This document shows positions 55,436 to 64,000 of a stretch of DNA of 64,000 bases, piece by piece. Location: the NCBI RefSeq assembly GCF_003952425.1, contig NZ_CP034449.1, positions 3,906,001 through 3,970,000 of the forward strand. The letters are read 5' to 3'. The translations under genes were made by a program, and so were the position numbers. How positions within the stretch are numbered: the stretch's first letter is position 1; the number at the start of each line of letters is the position of its first letter. The notes beneath the pieces were generated by a model. It was not told where the DNA came from. It searched no databases and was given only the letters and a program-made list of their open reading frames with translations. The DNA is from Mesorhizobium sp. M2A.F.Ca.ET.046.03.2.1. Its GTDB lineage: Bacteria; Pseudomonadota; Alphaproteobacteria; Rhizobiales; Rhizobiaceae.

Positions 55436-56392
55436 TCAAGCGCCCAGGCGCGAGGGCTGCACGGCGATGCCGATATCCTGCAAGGCCTCCTTCACCGCCT
55501 CATCGAGCGGGGTATGCGGGATTTCGCCGATGATCTCTTCCAGCCGCGTCGAAACCAGCCGGTGCGGCTCGTAGCGCAGATAGGACATCGACACGATCTC
55601 CTTCCACATTGCGACGAACGGGCTGCCGGCGCGCAGAACCCACCAGGGCATGAAGGAGAGCTTCAGCTTGCGGCCGAGCGCCTTCTCGGCCGCCGCCTTC
55701 ATGTCGAGGTCGGTGATGGCGTGGCCGGGGAAGTTGATGGCTTCGAAGAGGCCCGTTTTGTCGAGGTTCTTCGCCAGGCCGACGAAGGCGACGGAGAAGT
55801 CCGGCAGGTAGGCCCATTCATGGGTCAGGTCGGCCGGGCCGGGCGCGGTGTAGACGCCCTTCTCCATCTTGGCGGCGACGACGAGGTCGAACCAGGAGCC
55901 GCTGCCGGTGCCGCCGAAGAAGTCGCCGGCTCTGAGGACGATGGTGCGGACCCGGCCGGCTTCGGCCTCGCCGCGAAACAGGTCTTCCATGGCGCAGCGG
56001 ATACGGCCCTTCTCGGTGGTCGGATGGAACGGCGTCGCTTCGGTGATCACCTGCGGCATCGGCGAGCCGTAATTGTAGACGGTGCCCGGGAAGAGATGCA
56101 GGGCGCCGTTTTCACGGCAGGCGGTCATGACGTTCTCGGCCATCGGCATGCACTTGCCCCAATCGGTGTAGATCGGGTTCAAGCCGTTGAAGATGATGTC
56201 GACGCCTTGGGTGGCGCGGATCAGGGATTGGCGATCCAGCGCGTCGCCGGCAACCGCGGTGGCGCCCTTGAGTTCGGCCGGAACCTTGCCGGTACGGGTG
56301 ACGGCGCGGACGTCGAAGCCGGCGTCGATGAAGGCCTTGCCGACCACGCGGCCGAGCCGGCCATTGGCGCCGAGGATTGCGATCTTGGTCAT
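55436..56392 (-). CDS. NAD(P)-dependent epimerase/reductase (extended or atypical SDR)
   Basis: 318 aa from the ATG at 56392. N-terminal Rossmann motif ILGANGRLGRVVGKAF (GxxGxxG at about 8-14), then VTRTGKVPAELKGATAVAGDALD and a GTVYNYG active-site-like block. Substrate unknown. Divergent from a LysR regulator, a standard regulator-target layout. A longer frame to 56602 runs through the LysR start and is rejected. Confidence 0.82.
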   Translation of the reverse strand: MTKIAILGANGRLGRVVGKAFIDAGFDVRAVTRTGKVPAELKGATAVAGDALDRQSLIRATQGVDIIFNGLNPIYTDWGKCMPMAENVMTACRENGALHLFPGTVYNYGSPMPQVITEATPFHPTTEKGRIRCAMEDLFRGEAEAGRVRTIVLRAGDFFGGTGSGSWFDLVVAAKMEKGVYTAPGPADLTHEWAYLPDFSVAFVGLAKNLDKTGLFEAINFPGHAITDLDMKAAAEKALGRKLKLSFMPWWVLRAGSPFVAMWKEIVSMSYLRYEPHRLVSTRLEEIIGEIPHTPLDEAVKEALQDIGIAVQPSRLGA

Positions 56393-56488
56393 CTGTTCTC
56401 TCCGTGGTTTGCGTTTGCACCTGCAATCTGATGCCTTCATCGACGAATTGAAATTGACCGAAGTCGACGTTCTGTTATTCAAAAATGA

Positions 56489-57403
56489 ATGAAGGAATTC
56501 GACTGGAACCTGATCAAGAGTTTTGTCGCAGTCGCCGAGACCGGCAGTCTGTCGGGCGCCGCGCGCCGGCTCGCGGCCAGCCAACCGACGCTCGGCCGCC
56601 ACATCGCCGAGCTGGAGGCCGCGCTCGGCGTCACGCTGTTCCGGCGTGCGCGTCGCGGCTACGAGCTGACCGAGGCGGGCAGCACGCTCTACGAGCGCGG
56701 ACGGGCGGTCAGCGCTGAGGCCAATGCGTTCTCGCTGCTGGCGCTGGGCTCTGTCGAGGCGATCGAGGGCACGGTGCGCATCGCCGCTTCGGAAGTGGTC
56801 GCCGCCTTCGTTCTGCCGGACATGATGGCGCGGCTCGGCGAAGAGGAGCCTGGCATCGAGGTCGAGATCGTCGCCTCCAACCAGGTCGAGAATCTCTTGC
56901 GTCGCGATGCCGACATCGCCATCCGCATGGTTCGGCCGGCGCAGAACGAACTGGTGGCGCGCAAGGTCACCGACATTCCGCTCTGCCTATGCGCGGCGAG
57001 CGTCTATCTCGACCGGCGGGGCCGGCCGGAAAAACCCGCCGACCTCGCCGATCACGCCTTGGTCGGCTTCGACCGCAGTGACGAGATCATTCGCGGCTTC
57101 ACGTCGTTCGGCATTCCGGTCGGCCGCAGCCATTTCCGCTTTAGGACCGACAACCAGATCGTGCTGTGGGAGGCGGTGCGCACGGGAAACGGCATCGGCC
57201 TCGGCCAGGAGCCGTTGGCCGACCGCGATCCGGACCTGGAAAAGCTGTTGCCCGATGTGCCGCTGCCGGTCCTGCCTGTCTGGCTCGCGATGCATCGCGA
57301 CGTGCGCACCAGCATGCGCATCCGCCGCGTGGCGGATTTCCTGCATGAGGGGCTGAAGCTTTATTCGGCCGGCACGGGTTCGGGAGCGAATTCTGCGCGG
57401 TGA
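56489..57403 (+). CDS. LysR-family transcriptional regulator
   Basis: 304 aa. N-terminal winged helix-turn-helix (DWNLIKSFVAVAETGSLSGA, ARRLAASQPTLGRHIAELEAALG) and a C-terminal effector-binding fold from about 92. Likely regulates the divergent epimerase gene at 56392 across 96 bp. An ATTCA-AAAA-TGAAT dyad (56477-56490) overlaps its own start codon and could mediate autoregulation. The 3' end overlaps the convergent MFS gene by 43 bp. Confidence 0.9.
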   Translation: MKEFDWNLIKSFVAVAETGSLSGAARRLAASQPTLGRHIAELEAALGVTLFRRARRGYELTEAGSTLYERGRAVSAEANAFSLLALGSVEAIEGTVRIAASEVVAAFVLPDMMARLGEEEPGIEVEIVASNQVENLLRRDADIAIRMVRPAQNELVARKVTDIPLCLCAASVYLDRRGRPEKPADLADHALVGFDRSDEIIRGFTSFGIPVGRSHFRFRTDNQIVLWEAVRTGNGIGLGQEPLADRDPDLEKLLPDVPLPVLPVWLAMHRDVRTSMRIRRVADFLHEGLKLYSAGTGSGANSAR

Positions 57404-58542
57404 GCGAGCCCTGCCATCAGGAGCACGACGACCAGCAGCCCGGAAAGCGCAATGAAGATCGGTCCGAAGCTCGAATGCTCCGCGACGAAGCCGATCGCCG
57501 ACGGCGCCACCAATATGCCGGAATAGCCCATGGTGGTGACGACGCTCATGCCGGTGCCGGACGACATGCCTTCCTGGTTGCCGCCGGCTGAGAACAGGAT
57601 CGGCACCATGTTGGCGATGCCGAAGCCGCAGAAGGCGAAGGCGGCGATGGCGAGGTAAGGCGAGGACGAGAGGCCGGCGACCAGCATGCCGGCGGCCGCG
57701 ACCAGCGCCGAGCCGCGCAAGGTCTGCACTGCGCCGAAGCGGTTGCGCACGCTGTCGCCCAGGAAGCGCATCAGCGCCATGACGCCCGAGAAGGCGGCAT
57801 AGGCGAGGCCGGCGACCGCGAGGTCGGCGCCCAGTTCCTGATGCAGGAAGAGCGCCGCCCAATCGAGCACCGCGCCTTCGGAGATCATAGTGAGCAGCGC
57901 CATCAGCCCGACCAGATAGACGGCGGTGTGCCGCGGCAGCGTGAATTTCTGATGCTCGACAGCCTGCGGCCGGTCCTCGGCGACGAGATGGCGAATGGCG
58001 AAGGCGATCACGGCAAAGGCGATCACCGTCACCGCGACGGCATGGGGAAGATAACCGTAGTTCTGGATCGAATAGCCGCCGAGCGCGCCGCCGGCGAAGC
58101 CGCCAAGGCTCCAGAAGCCGTGCGAGGAGGACATGATCGCCCGGGAAAGCCTTCTTTCAACCACCACGGCGTTCGAGTTCATGGCGACATCCATGCCGCC
58201 GATCGAACCGCCGAAGATGAGCATGGCGATGGCCGCCAGCGGCACGTTGGGCGCGAGCGCCACGATCAGCAGGCCGAAGCTGCCGCAGACGCCGAACCAA
58301 CGCGTCACGCTGCGCGAGCCATGCCTGGAAATGAGATGGCCGCAGCAGGTCATGGCAATGACCGCGCCGACGCCGAACAAAAGGATCAGCAGGCCGAGCG
58401 TGAACCGAGTGATGTCGAGCCGGGTCAGGAACACCGGGATCTGCGGCGCCCAACTGCCGGTCAGAAAACCATTGGCGAGGAAGATACCGGCGACGGCCCA
58501 GCGGCCGCGTGTCGCGGCCTGCATCGTGGTTTGCATGCTCAT
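57361..58542 (-). CDS. MFS transporter
   Basis: 393 aa with about twelve helices. The start at 58542 gives MSMQTTMQAATRGRWAVAGIFLANGFLTGSWAPQIP. The GHLISRHGSRSVTR loop between helices 2 and 3 is the MFS signature region; SSHGFWSLGGFAGG resembles the FucP/YbjJ-like subgroup. Substrate unknown. Its end overlaps the convergent LysR gene by 43 bp. Confidence 0.87.
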   Translation of the reverse strand: MSMQTTMQAATRGRWAVAGIFLANGFLTGSWAPQIPVFLTRLDITRFTLGLLILLFGVGAVIAMTCCGHLISRHGSRSVTRWFGVCGSFGLLIVALAPNVPLAAIAMLIFGGSIGGMDVAMNSNAVVVERRLSRAIMSSSHGFWSLGGFAGGALGGYSIQNYGYLPHAVAVTVIAFAVIAFAIRHLVAEDRPQAVEHQKFTLPRHTAVYLVGLMALLTMISEGAVLDWAALFLHQELGADLAVAGLAYAAFSGVMALMRFLGDSVRNRFGAVQTLRGSALVAAAGMLVAGLSSSPYLAIAAFAFCGFGIANMVPILFSAGGNQEGMSSGTGMSVVTTMGYSGILVAPSAIGFVAEHSSFGPIFIALSGLLVVVLLMAGLAHRAEFAPEPVPAE

Positions 58543-58707
58543 CGTCCGGATTTCCGCTGCGGTAAATGGTTCGCGCGGCAAATTAGATCGATTCAATTTG
58601 TAGTCAAGAACTGAACAAAGAAAGTGCTTGGACCAAGGGAGCGGCCGAGGATTGGTTCTGTTCGAGGCATACTGCAGCTTTGGAGATTAGCAGAATCGCC
58701 CCTCCAT

Positions 58708-58918
58708 TCGTCATCCACGGGCGGAGCAAGGAGCGAAGCGACGCGCGCAGACCCGAGGATCCATTCCGTGACCTGGAAGCGCCGCTACGACGCAAACCAT
58801 CCCCGGGGTGCACTACGATCATATTCTGGACCGCTGCACTCTTCGATAGTCGTAACGGCATGGATTCCAGGGTCTGCGCGCGTCGCTTCGCTCCTTGCTC
58901 CGCCCTGGAATGACGAAG
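58708..58918. repeat. Palindromic repeat family D, copy 2
   Basis: Inverted ends CGGGCGGAGCAAGGAGCGAA ... and its complement near 58880-58905, with GGATCCATTCCGTGACC inside. Related to 43418-43580. It occupies most of the 397-bp gap 58543-58939. Nothing else is seen there besides the presumed MFS promoter. Confidence 0.7.
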
Positions 58919-58939
58919 TCGCGAAGGCATTCGACAGCG

Positions 58940-59248
58940 TCAATGATCCTTCGGCCGCTTGGCCTCGAACTCGGCCTTCTTGGCTTCTGAAGCCTCGGTC
59001 TGGTTGAGCGCCTGCCATTCGGCATAAGGCATGCCGTAGACGATCTCGCGCGATTTATCCTTCGACAGCGCCACGCCCTCGGCTTCGGCGGCCTCGCGAT
59101 ACCAGTTGGACAGGCAGTTGCGGCAGAAGCCGGCGAGGTTCATCAGGTCGATGTTCTGGACATCGCCGCGCTCGCGCAGATGCGCCACCAGCCGGCGGAA
59201 AGCCGCGGCCTCGAAATCGCGCTTCTGGTCGTCGCTGAGTTCGGTCAT
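58940..59248 (-). CDS. DUF1244 family protein
   Basis: 102 aa. The conserved core FRRLVAHLRERGDVQNIDLMN, then LAGFCRNCLSNWY and DKSREIVYGMPYAEWQ identifies DUF1244. Small cytoplasmic protein with two conserved cysteines (FCRNC), function unknown. Downstream of the amidohydrolase gene, 28 nt apart, probably cotranscribed. Confidence 0.9.
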   Translation of the reverse strand: MTELSDDQKRDFEAAAFRRLVAHLRERGDVQNIDLMNLAGFCRNCLSNWYREAAEAEGVALSKDKSREIVYGMPYAEWQALNQTEASEAKKAEFEAKRPKDH

Positions 59249-59276
59249 CTCGGAAACTCCTGGACTGTCGGCCTGC

Positions 59277-60074
59277 CTACACCGGCCCGGTGCGCGAGCC
59301 GAACATCTTCACCTGATGTATATCGGCACGGCGGTCGATGGCGTCAACGATGGGCGCCAGCCGCTCGGCCCAGGCGAGCGCCCCGGCGCGGTCGGCGATC
59401 AGGTCCTGGCGGATCTCGATCAGCGCATGCGCGTAGCCGTTGACGATGGCGTGGCGGAACATGGTGTCGCCGCGCAGCGCGCCGTCATAGGGCTCGTTGT
59501 CGCCGACGACGAGGGACCTGTCCTGCGCCAACATGTCGATCAGCGGCCGCGCCACGCGGTCGTCGCGGTCCCACAGCACGCCGACATGCCAGGGGCGGAC
59601 GAAGCCCTGCATCACCGGCGTGAAGGAATGGACGGAGAAGATGAACGGCGCCTTGCCCGACGCATGCGCCACGGAGGCGATCATCGCGCCGACGGCGTCG
59701 TGATAGGGCCTGTAGAAGCGGTCGAGCCGCCGTTCGCGCTCTTCCGGAGCTATCGGATAGTTACCCGGCACCACGGTGCCGTCATAGAGCTGACGGATCA
59801 TGGTCGGGTCGTCCTCGCCCCGGTTGGGGTCGACCAACAGCCGCGAGAAGCCTGCCAGCACCGCCGGCGCGTCGAGCGCGGTCGCGAGCTCGCGCGTCAC
59901 CGTCTCGACGCCGATGTCATAGGCGATGTGACGGTCGAATTCGGATGCCGGCAAACCGAGGCTGCCATATTCCTCCGGCAGGTCGCGGCGGGCGTGGTCG
60001 GCCAGAAGCACGACCCCCTTCTTGCGGTCGCCCTCGACAATGTCGAACGGCGTGAAAACTGTGGATCGGGTCAT
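59277..60074 (-). CDS. N-formylglutamate amidohydrolase family protein
   Basis: 265 aa from the ATG at 60074 (MTRSTVFTPFDIVEGD). Family blocks: VVLLADHARRDLPEEYGSLGL, YDIGVETVTRELA, RLLVDPNRGEDDPTMI, FSVHSFTP and GDNEPYDG. In histidine degradation the enzyme hydrolyses N-formylglutamate, but in this short subgroup the true substrate is often unknown, and no hut genes are nearby. Confidence 0.85.
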   Translation of the reverse strand: MTRSTVFTPFDIVEGDRKKGVVLLADHARRDLPEEYGSLGLPASEFDRHIAYDIGVETVTRELATALDAPAVLAGFSRLLVDPNRGEDDPTMIRQLYDGTVVPGNYPIAPEERERRLDRFYRPYHDAVGAMIASVAHASGKAPFIFSVHSFTPVMQGFVRPWHVGVLWDRDDRVARPLIDMLAQDRSLVVGDNEPYDGALRGDTMFRHAIVNGYAHALIEIRQDLIADRAGALAWAERLAPIVDAIDRRADIHQVKMFGSRTGPV

Positions 60075-60310
60075 CGGCTGAAAAGGGGATGGCGGCTGCG
60101 ATGTGGTATCGTCATTCCACGAAGAAGACGCCGGCGCAATGCCGTTGTTTGGCCAAGGTTTCCGCAAAAAATCCCCGGCGCGGGGAGAATTTGCGCGACG
60201 GGCCCTTCTAAATCGATTGGAATTGAACAAAACGGCGCGTTGACATGCGACCGGAGTTTGCTGAAAAGGGGCTTCGAGAGATGCAAATGTGGTTCGCAAG
60301 GGGATCTGCG

Positions 60311-60799
60311 ATGGGTTTTGCCGGCCGGCTGCGCAAGCGCCTGGCCCTGCCGTTGCTGATCGTCGGCGCGGGATTTTTCGCGATAGCCGCGACCTCGCCG
60401 GCCCGGGCCGACTTCCGCGTTTGCAACGCAACGCAAAATCTGGTGGGCGTCGGCATCGGCTATCGCGCCAAGGCCGGCTGGATCACCGAGGGCTGGTGGC
60501 ACATCGAAGGATCGACCTGCAAGACGCTGATCGAGGGTCCGCTGTCATCAAGGTTTTACTATCTTTATGCAGAAGACGCCGAGCGTGGCGGGCGCTGGGA
60601 TGGCCCGATCAACATGTGCGTCGCCGAAAAAGAGTTCAAGATCGCCGGCGTGAATGATTGCGTCGCTCGGGGCTTCCAACGCGCCGGATTCCAAGAATAT
60701 GACACGGGCGAGCAGGCCAGCTGGATGGTCCAGCTGACCGACGAGCCCGCAACGGGAGGCGCGCCAGCGACCCCCGCTCCGGGAACAAACAGTCAATGA
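60311..60799 (+). CDS. DUF1036 family exported protein
   Basis: 162 aa from 60311, preceded by AAGGGGA (60298-60304); in-frame ATGs at 60245, 60281 and 60287 are alternatives. Signal peptide (ALPLLIVGAGFFAIAA, cleavage after ARA). Mature part FRVCNATQNLVGVGIGYRA, GWITEGWWHIEGSTCKTLI and RFYYLYAE with paired cysteines is the DUF1036 core. The C-terminal 20 residues are Pro/Ala/Thr-rich. Its stop overlaps the pyk start (ATGA), so it is coupled to pyruvate kinase, as is common in rhizobia. Function unknown. Confidence 0.88.
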   Translation: MGFAGRLRKRLALPLLIVGAGFFAIAATSPARADFRVCNATQNLVGVGIGYRAKAGWITEGWWHIEGSTCKTLIEGPLSSRFYYLYAEDAERGGRWDGPINMCVAEKEFKIAGVNDCVARGFQRAGFQEYDTGEQASWMVQLTDEPATGGAPATPAPGTNSQ

Positions 60800-62223
60800 G
60801 ACGCAACCGCAAGGTCAAGATCCTCGCCACCATCGGTCCGGCTTCCTCCTCCGAGGAAATGCTGAAGAAGCTCTTCGAAGCGGGCGCCGATGTCTTCCGC
60901 ATCAATATGAGCCATACCGACCACGAGCTGATGCGCACGCTGGTCGGGCGCATCCGCGCCGTCGAGGCCGCCGTCGGCCGGCCGATCGGCATTCTCGCCG
61001 ATTTGCAGGGTCCGAAGCTCAGGGTGGGCAAGTTCGCCAACGGCAAGGAAGCGCTGACTGTCGGCCAGACCTTTACGCTCGACGACAATCCCGAGCCCGG
61101 CACGTCGAAGCGCGTGTACCTGCCGCATCCCGAAATCCTGAGCTCGGTCGAGGCCGGTCACAGACTTTTGATCGATGACGGCAAGCTGGAGCTGAAGGCG
61201 GTGAAGGCCGACGGCAAGTCGATCACCTGCACCGTCGTTGCCGGTAGCGGAATCTCCGACAAGAAGGGCGTCAGCCTGCCCGACACCGACCTGCCGGTCG
61301 GCGCGCTGACCGACAAGGACCGCGCCGATCTCGACGCGGTGCTTGCCACGGGCGTCGACTGGGTGGCGCTGTCCTTCGTGCAGCGGCCGGAGGATCTGGC
61401 GGAAGCGCGCAAGATCGCGCGCGGGCGGGCGCTGATCATGGCCAAGATCGAGAAGCCGCAGGCGGTGGCCAGGCTTCCCGAAATCATCGATCTCTCCGAT
61501 GCGCTGATGGTCGCCCGCGGCGATCTCGGCGTCGAGATGCCGATCGAAGCCGTGCCCGGCATCCAGAAGCAGATCACGCGCGCGGCGCGGCGCGCCGGCA
61601 AGCCGGTGGTGATTGCCACACAGATGCTGGAATCGATGATCACCGCGCCGGTGCCGACCCGCGCCGAGGTCTCCGACGTGTCGATCGCCGTGTTCGAGGG
61701 CGCCGACGCAATCATGCTTTCGGCCGAATCCGCGGCCGGCGCCTATCCGGTCGAAGCTGTCGGCATGATGAACCGCATCGCCACCAAGGTCGAAACCGAC
61801 CCGACCTATGCCGGCATCATCAACGCGCAGCGTTCGGAACCCGAGGCGACCGGGGCCGACGCCATTTCGCTGGCCGCTCGCGAGATCGCCGAGACGCTGA
61901 AACTATCGGCGATCATTTCCTACACCGCGTCCGGCACGACCGGGCTGCGCGCCGCGCGCGAGCGCCCGCAGGTGCCGATCGTGGCGCTGTCGCCGATCCT
62001 CAGCACGGCACGCCGCCTGTCGCTGCTGTGGGGCACGCATTGCGTGGTTTCGGAGGATGCTACCGACCTCGACGACATGGTCGACCGGGCCTGCCGGATC
62101 GCGCTGGAAGAAGGTTTCGGCAAGCCTGGCGACCGCGTCATCATCACGGCCGGCGTGCCGCTCAGGACACCCGGATCGACCAATATGCTGCGGATTGCGT
62201 ATATCGGGTCGGACACGCATTAG
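60796..62223 (+). CDS. pyk: Pyruvate kinase
   Basis: Last glycolytic step: phosphoenolpyruvate plus ADP to pyruvate plus ATP. 475 aa. N-terminal KILATIGPASSSEEMLKKL, then RINMSH, LADLQGPKLRVG, the catalytic-lysine block IMAKIEKPQAV, VARGDLGVEM and VIATQMLESM. The B domain and C-terminal allosteric domain are complete. It starts inside the DUF1036 stop. Confidence 0.96.
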   Translation: MRRNRKVKILATIGPASSSEEMLKKLFEAGADVFRINMSHTDHELMRTLVGRIRAVEAAVGRPIGILADLQGPKLRVGKFANGKEALTVGQTFTLDDNPEPGTSKRVYLPHPEILSSVEAGHRLLIDDGKLELKAVKADGKSITCTVVAGSGISDKKGVSLPDTDLPVGALTDKDRADLDAVLATGVDWVALSFVQRPEDLAEARKIARGRALIMAKIEKPQAVARLPEIIDLSDALMVARGDLGVEMPIEAVPGIQKQITRAARRAGKPVVIATQMLESMITAPVPTRAEVSDVSIAVFEGADAIMLSAESAAGAYPVEAVGMMNRIATKVETDPTYAGIINAQRSEPEATGADAISLAAREIAETLKLSAIISYTASGTTGLRAARERPQVPIVALSPILSTARRLSLLWGTHCVVSEDATDLDDMVDRACRIALEEGFGKPGDRVIITAGVPLRTPGSTNMLRIAYIGSDTH

Positions 62224-62300
62224 CGGCCAGTGGCTGGGTCAGTTGCCGAGTGACTAGCCGCAAGGCACGCCGTCGCGATCGCGACATGAAAGCTTTCAGG

Positions 62301-62488
62301 GTCGGCGCTGCCCCTCATCCGCCTGCCGGCACCTTCTCCCCGTATAGTGACGGGGAGAAGAGGCTGGCCGCAAACTTGGCGCCGTTCCTGCTACGTTGGC
62401 GATTGGCGAAATCGTCGATGCGGCGCTCCTTCTCCCCGTCACTATACGGGGAGAAGTGCCCGGCAGGGCGATGAGGGGCAGCGCCGAC
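62301..62488. repeat. MITE-like inverted repeat after pyk
   Basis: Arms of 60 bp (62301-62360 and 62429-62488) are inverted copies with few mismatches. Both contain GGCGCTGCCCCTCAT and the hairpin CTTCTCCCCGTATAGTGACG. About 68 bp lie between. It fills the 297-bp gap between convergent genes. Confidence 0.8.
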
Positions 62489-62520
62489 GTGAGGTCGTTG
62501 GCGACTGCAATACAAGCTCA

Positions 62521-63582
62521 TCAGGTCGGCGCGAGCTCGGCGTCGGGCACTTTGATGTCGGGGCATTTTCCGTCGTTATGGGCATCACCGGCGATACGGC
62601 CTTCCACGGTCCTTGCCATTGCCTGCAAGTCGATCGGCGCGCCGGCCACCCTCTCGATCGCGCCGACCACGAGATCGGGTGCGATCCAGTCCGGCTTGTG
62701 GCCGAGATTGCGGACCCAAACCAGTTCGGCCCCGGGAATGTCGCGCTCGAGGCCGACGGAGTGGATCGTCGCGTAGACCACCTTGTCGCGGTCGCCCGAG
62801 ATGACGACGGTCGGCGCCTTGATCTCCCGGTAAGCGGGAGAGGCGGCCCGGACATAGTCGTGGAGCTGGGCGACATCGCGTGCGTTGGCGCGAAAGGCGG
62901 ATGGCCTGAGCACCAGCGGGATCGAGGCGTTCTGGAGGTAGAAGTCCGGCAGGGTGTTGGGGGAGAAGACGCAAGCCGTCGCATCGCCGATCCGCAGCAT
63001 GCCGGCCGGATAGGCGAGCGTTTCGGAAAACAGCCAGCCGACCACCGGCATGGCGGTGAGCTTGTAGTACCAGGCGGTCGCGCCGCCCGGCCAGGGATGC
63101 GTGGCCGGTGACACGAAGACGAGACCCGCTGTTTTTTCTGGATGCTGGCGGGCGAAAGCCGTGGTGATCGCGCCGCCGAAGGAATGCGCAACGACAATGG
63201 CCTTTGCAATGCCGAGGCGGTCCATCAGCGCCGCGATCGTATCGGCCTGCGCGGCCAGAGTTTCGTTGTTGCCGCGCCGCGACCAGCCGAGGCCCGGGCG
63301 GTCGAGGAACAGCATCTCGGCGCGGCCCTCGAGCAGCGGCTTCAGCGGCAGCATCTGGTCCTTGAGGTTGGCGCTGGCGCCATGGATGAAGACGAGCGGC
63401 GTCAGGTCGGCGCCGGCAGGTGCCGGGATATGGGCATAATGGATGCGCGCGCCGTTGACCTCGGCGAACTCGCCGGCTGGCGGACTGCGTCGCTCGATCA
63501 GCCAGACGCCGGCGCGGGTGATGCCGGCCAGGGCAAAGAGGAGTGCGATGAGGAAGAGGAGCGCGGCGCCGATGAGGTTCAT
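62521..63582 (-). CDS. Alpha/beta hydrolase, membrane-anchored
   Basis: 353 aa. An N-terminal helix (about 4-24) anchors it. Oxyanion region FIHGASAN, nucleophile Ser134 in VVAHSFGG (Ala replaces the first Gly of GxSxG), acid in ISGDRDKVV and His in VRNLGHKPDW complete the triad. Substrate unknown. Confidence 0.88.
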   Translation of the reverse strand: MNLIGAALLFLIALLFALAGITRAGVWLIERRSPPAGEFAEVNGARIHYAHIPAPAGADLTPLVFIHGASANLKDQMLPLKPLLEGRAEMLFLDRPGLGWSRRGNNETLAAQADTIAALMDRLGIAKAIVVAHSFGGAITTAFARQHPEKTAGLVFVSPATHPWPGGATAWYYKLTAMPVVGWLFSETLAYPAGMLRIGDATACVFSPNTLPDFYLQNASIPLVLRPSAFRANARDVAQLHDYVRAASPAYREIKAPTVVISGDRDKVVYATIHSVGLERDIPGAELVWVRNLGHKPDWIAPDLVVGAIERVAGAPIDLQAMARTVEGRIAGDAHNDGKCPDIKVPDAELAPT

Positions 63583-63766
63583 GCGGTGAGATACGAGGGC
63601 AGGTGAAGATCTGGTTCAGCGGTCAGGCGATCTTGACAGGTTGAGGCTGCGTTGGCAGCCGGAATCTGTCACGCTGCCGTGGTGCGCGCGAGCCGGAGGT
63701 CTCCGCCAATCGTCAACGCATGCCATCCAGCAACGGGAGCAGCCCGTCTGAACTTCCGTGCCGGGG

Positions 63767-64000
63767 CTAGTTCAGATTGATGTCGCGGCTTGCCGATCGC
63801 ATCGACACGGAGAAGCCGGCCAGCACGTCGAACAGCGCGATGATCATCAGCGTGAAGAAGACGGAGTGCGCCGCGCCCTTCACCAGCAGGAACTCGACGA
63901 GAAAGGCGATGAAGACCAGCGTCGACAGAAGGTGATCCAGGATCGAGGCATTGGTCGTGCGCACCGATTTCGAGATCTCGACGAACAGAAAGATCAGCCC
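63767..64000 (-). CDS. Membrane protein, truncated at the window edge
   Basis: The reading frame is open from the right edge of the window; the 5' end lies outside. 77 residues are visible, with hydrophobic segments around LLSTLVFIAFLVEFLLV and VFFTLMIIALFDVLAGFSV, ending SRDINLN. I do not recognise the family. The 184-bp gap before it shows nothing. Confidence 0.7.
   Translation of the reverse strand, partial: GLIFLFVEISKSVRTTNASILDHLLSTLVFIAFLVEFLLVKGAAHSVFFTLMIIALFDVLAGFSVSMRSASRDINLN

Noticed and set aside
62301..62488. Simple terminator pair after pyruvate kinase
   Set aside because: No T run follows the hairpins and the 60-bp inverted arms are those of a repeat element.

Overview
The window looks like chromosomal DNA of a Mesorhizobium-type alphaproteobacterium (Hyphomicrobiales). 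It is GC-rich, with gene orders and families typical of that group: cpoB-tilS-ftsH ... glmM, serC-serA behind a structured leader, an RpoH-box sigma factor, CarD, FdxA, a Suv3-like helicase, phaA/phaB/phaR, DUF1036, DUF1244 and DUF3309. It also carries many palindromic intergenic repeats of the rhizobial kind. I saw no rRNA, tRNA or CRISPR. The genus is an inference from gene content, not from a marker gene.

Layout. 0-4.7 kb: end of the tol-pal cluster (cpoB), tilS and ftsH. 4.8-8 kb: an IS4-family insertion and two paralogous secreted cysteine-repeat proteins, sitting between ftsH and glmM. 8.4-19.3 kb: glmM, two outer-membrane beta-barrel proteins each behind a CtrA-type site, serC-serA, an EamA exporter, purA and an unknown one-pass membrane protein. 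19.3-26.3 kb: a ccdAB toxin-antitoxin pair, Uup and thiamine pyrophosphokinase, then a TPP riboswitch driving thiBPQ. 26.4-31.6 kb: an M48 lipoprotein protease, an exported caspase-like/SEL1 protein and rpoH. 31.9-34.3 kb: a polar amino-acid (cystine-like) ABC transporter whose permease gene carries a one-base frameshift. 34.3-39.6 kb: carD, fdxA, hslR and a Suv3-type helicase with a frameshifted tail. 39.8-40.3 kb: an intergenic region dense in GANTC, with DnaA-box-like sites. 40.4-46 kb: phaB, phaA, phaR and a divergent pair of citrate synthases, one fused to a DNA-binding domain. 46.1-47.4 kb: the second IS copy. 47.6-64 kb: patatin-like protein, coniferyl-aldehyde dehydrogenase, RND efflux pair, DUF3309, SDR/LysR/MFS cluster, DUF1244, N-formylglutamate amidohydrolase, DUF1036, pyruvate kinase, an alpha/beta hydrolase and a truncated membrane protein at the edge.

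How genes work together. TPP supply is grouped: import (thiBPQ, TPP-sensing) lies divergent to thiamine pyrophosphokinase. Carbon storage and acetyl-CoA use are grouped: thiolase, reductase, the PhaR regulator and two citrate synthases. serC and serA form the serine pathway under a putative leader RNA.

Main points of interest. (1) Both copies of the 1297-bp IS4-family element lie inside hairpins of the same palindromic repeat family, each with its own target duplication, which suggests the element targets repeat hairpins. (2) A palindromic repeat lies inside the helicase gene, exactly where its reading frame changes. (3) The 39.8-40.3 kb region has features of a replication origin or cell-cycle control region. 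(4) The cysteine-repeat secreted proteins look undescribed. (5) An HTH-citrate synthase fusion faces a second citrate synthase across a perfect palindrome.
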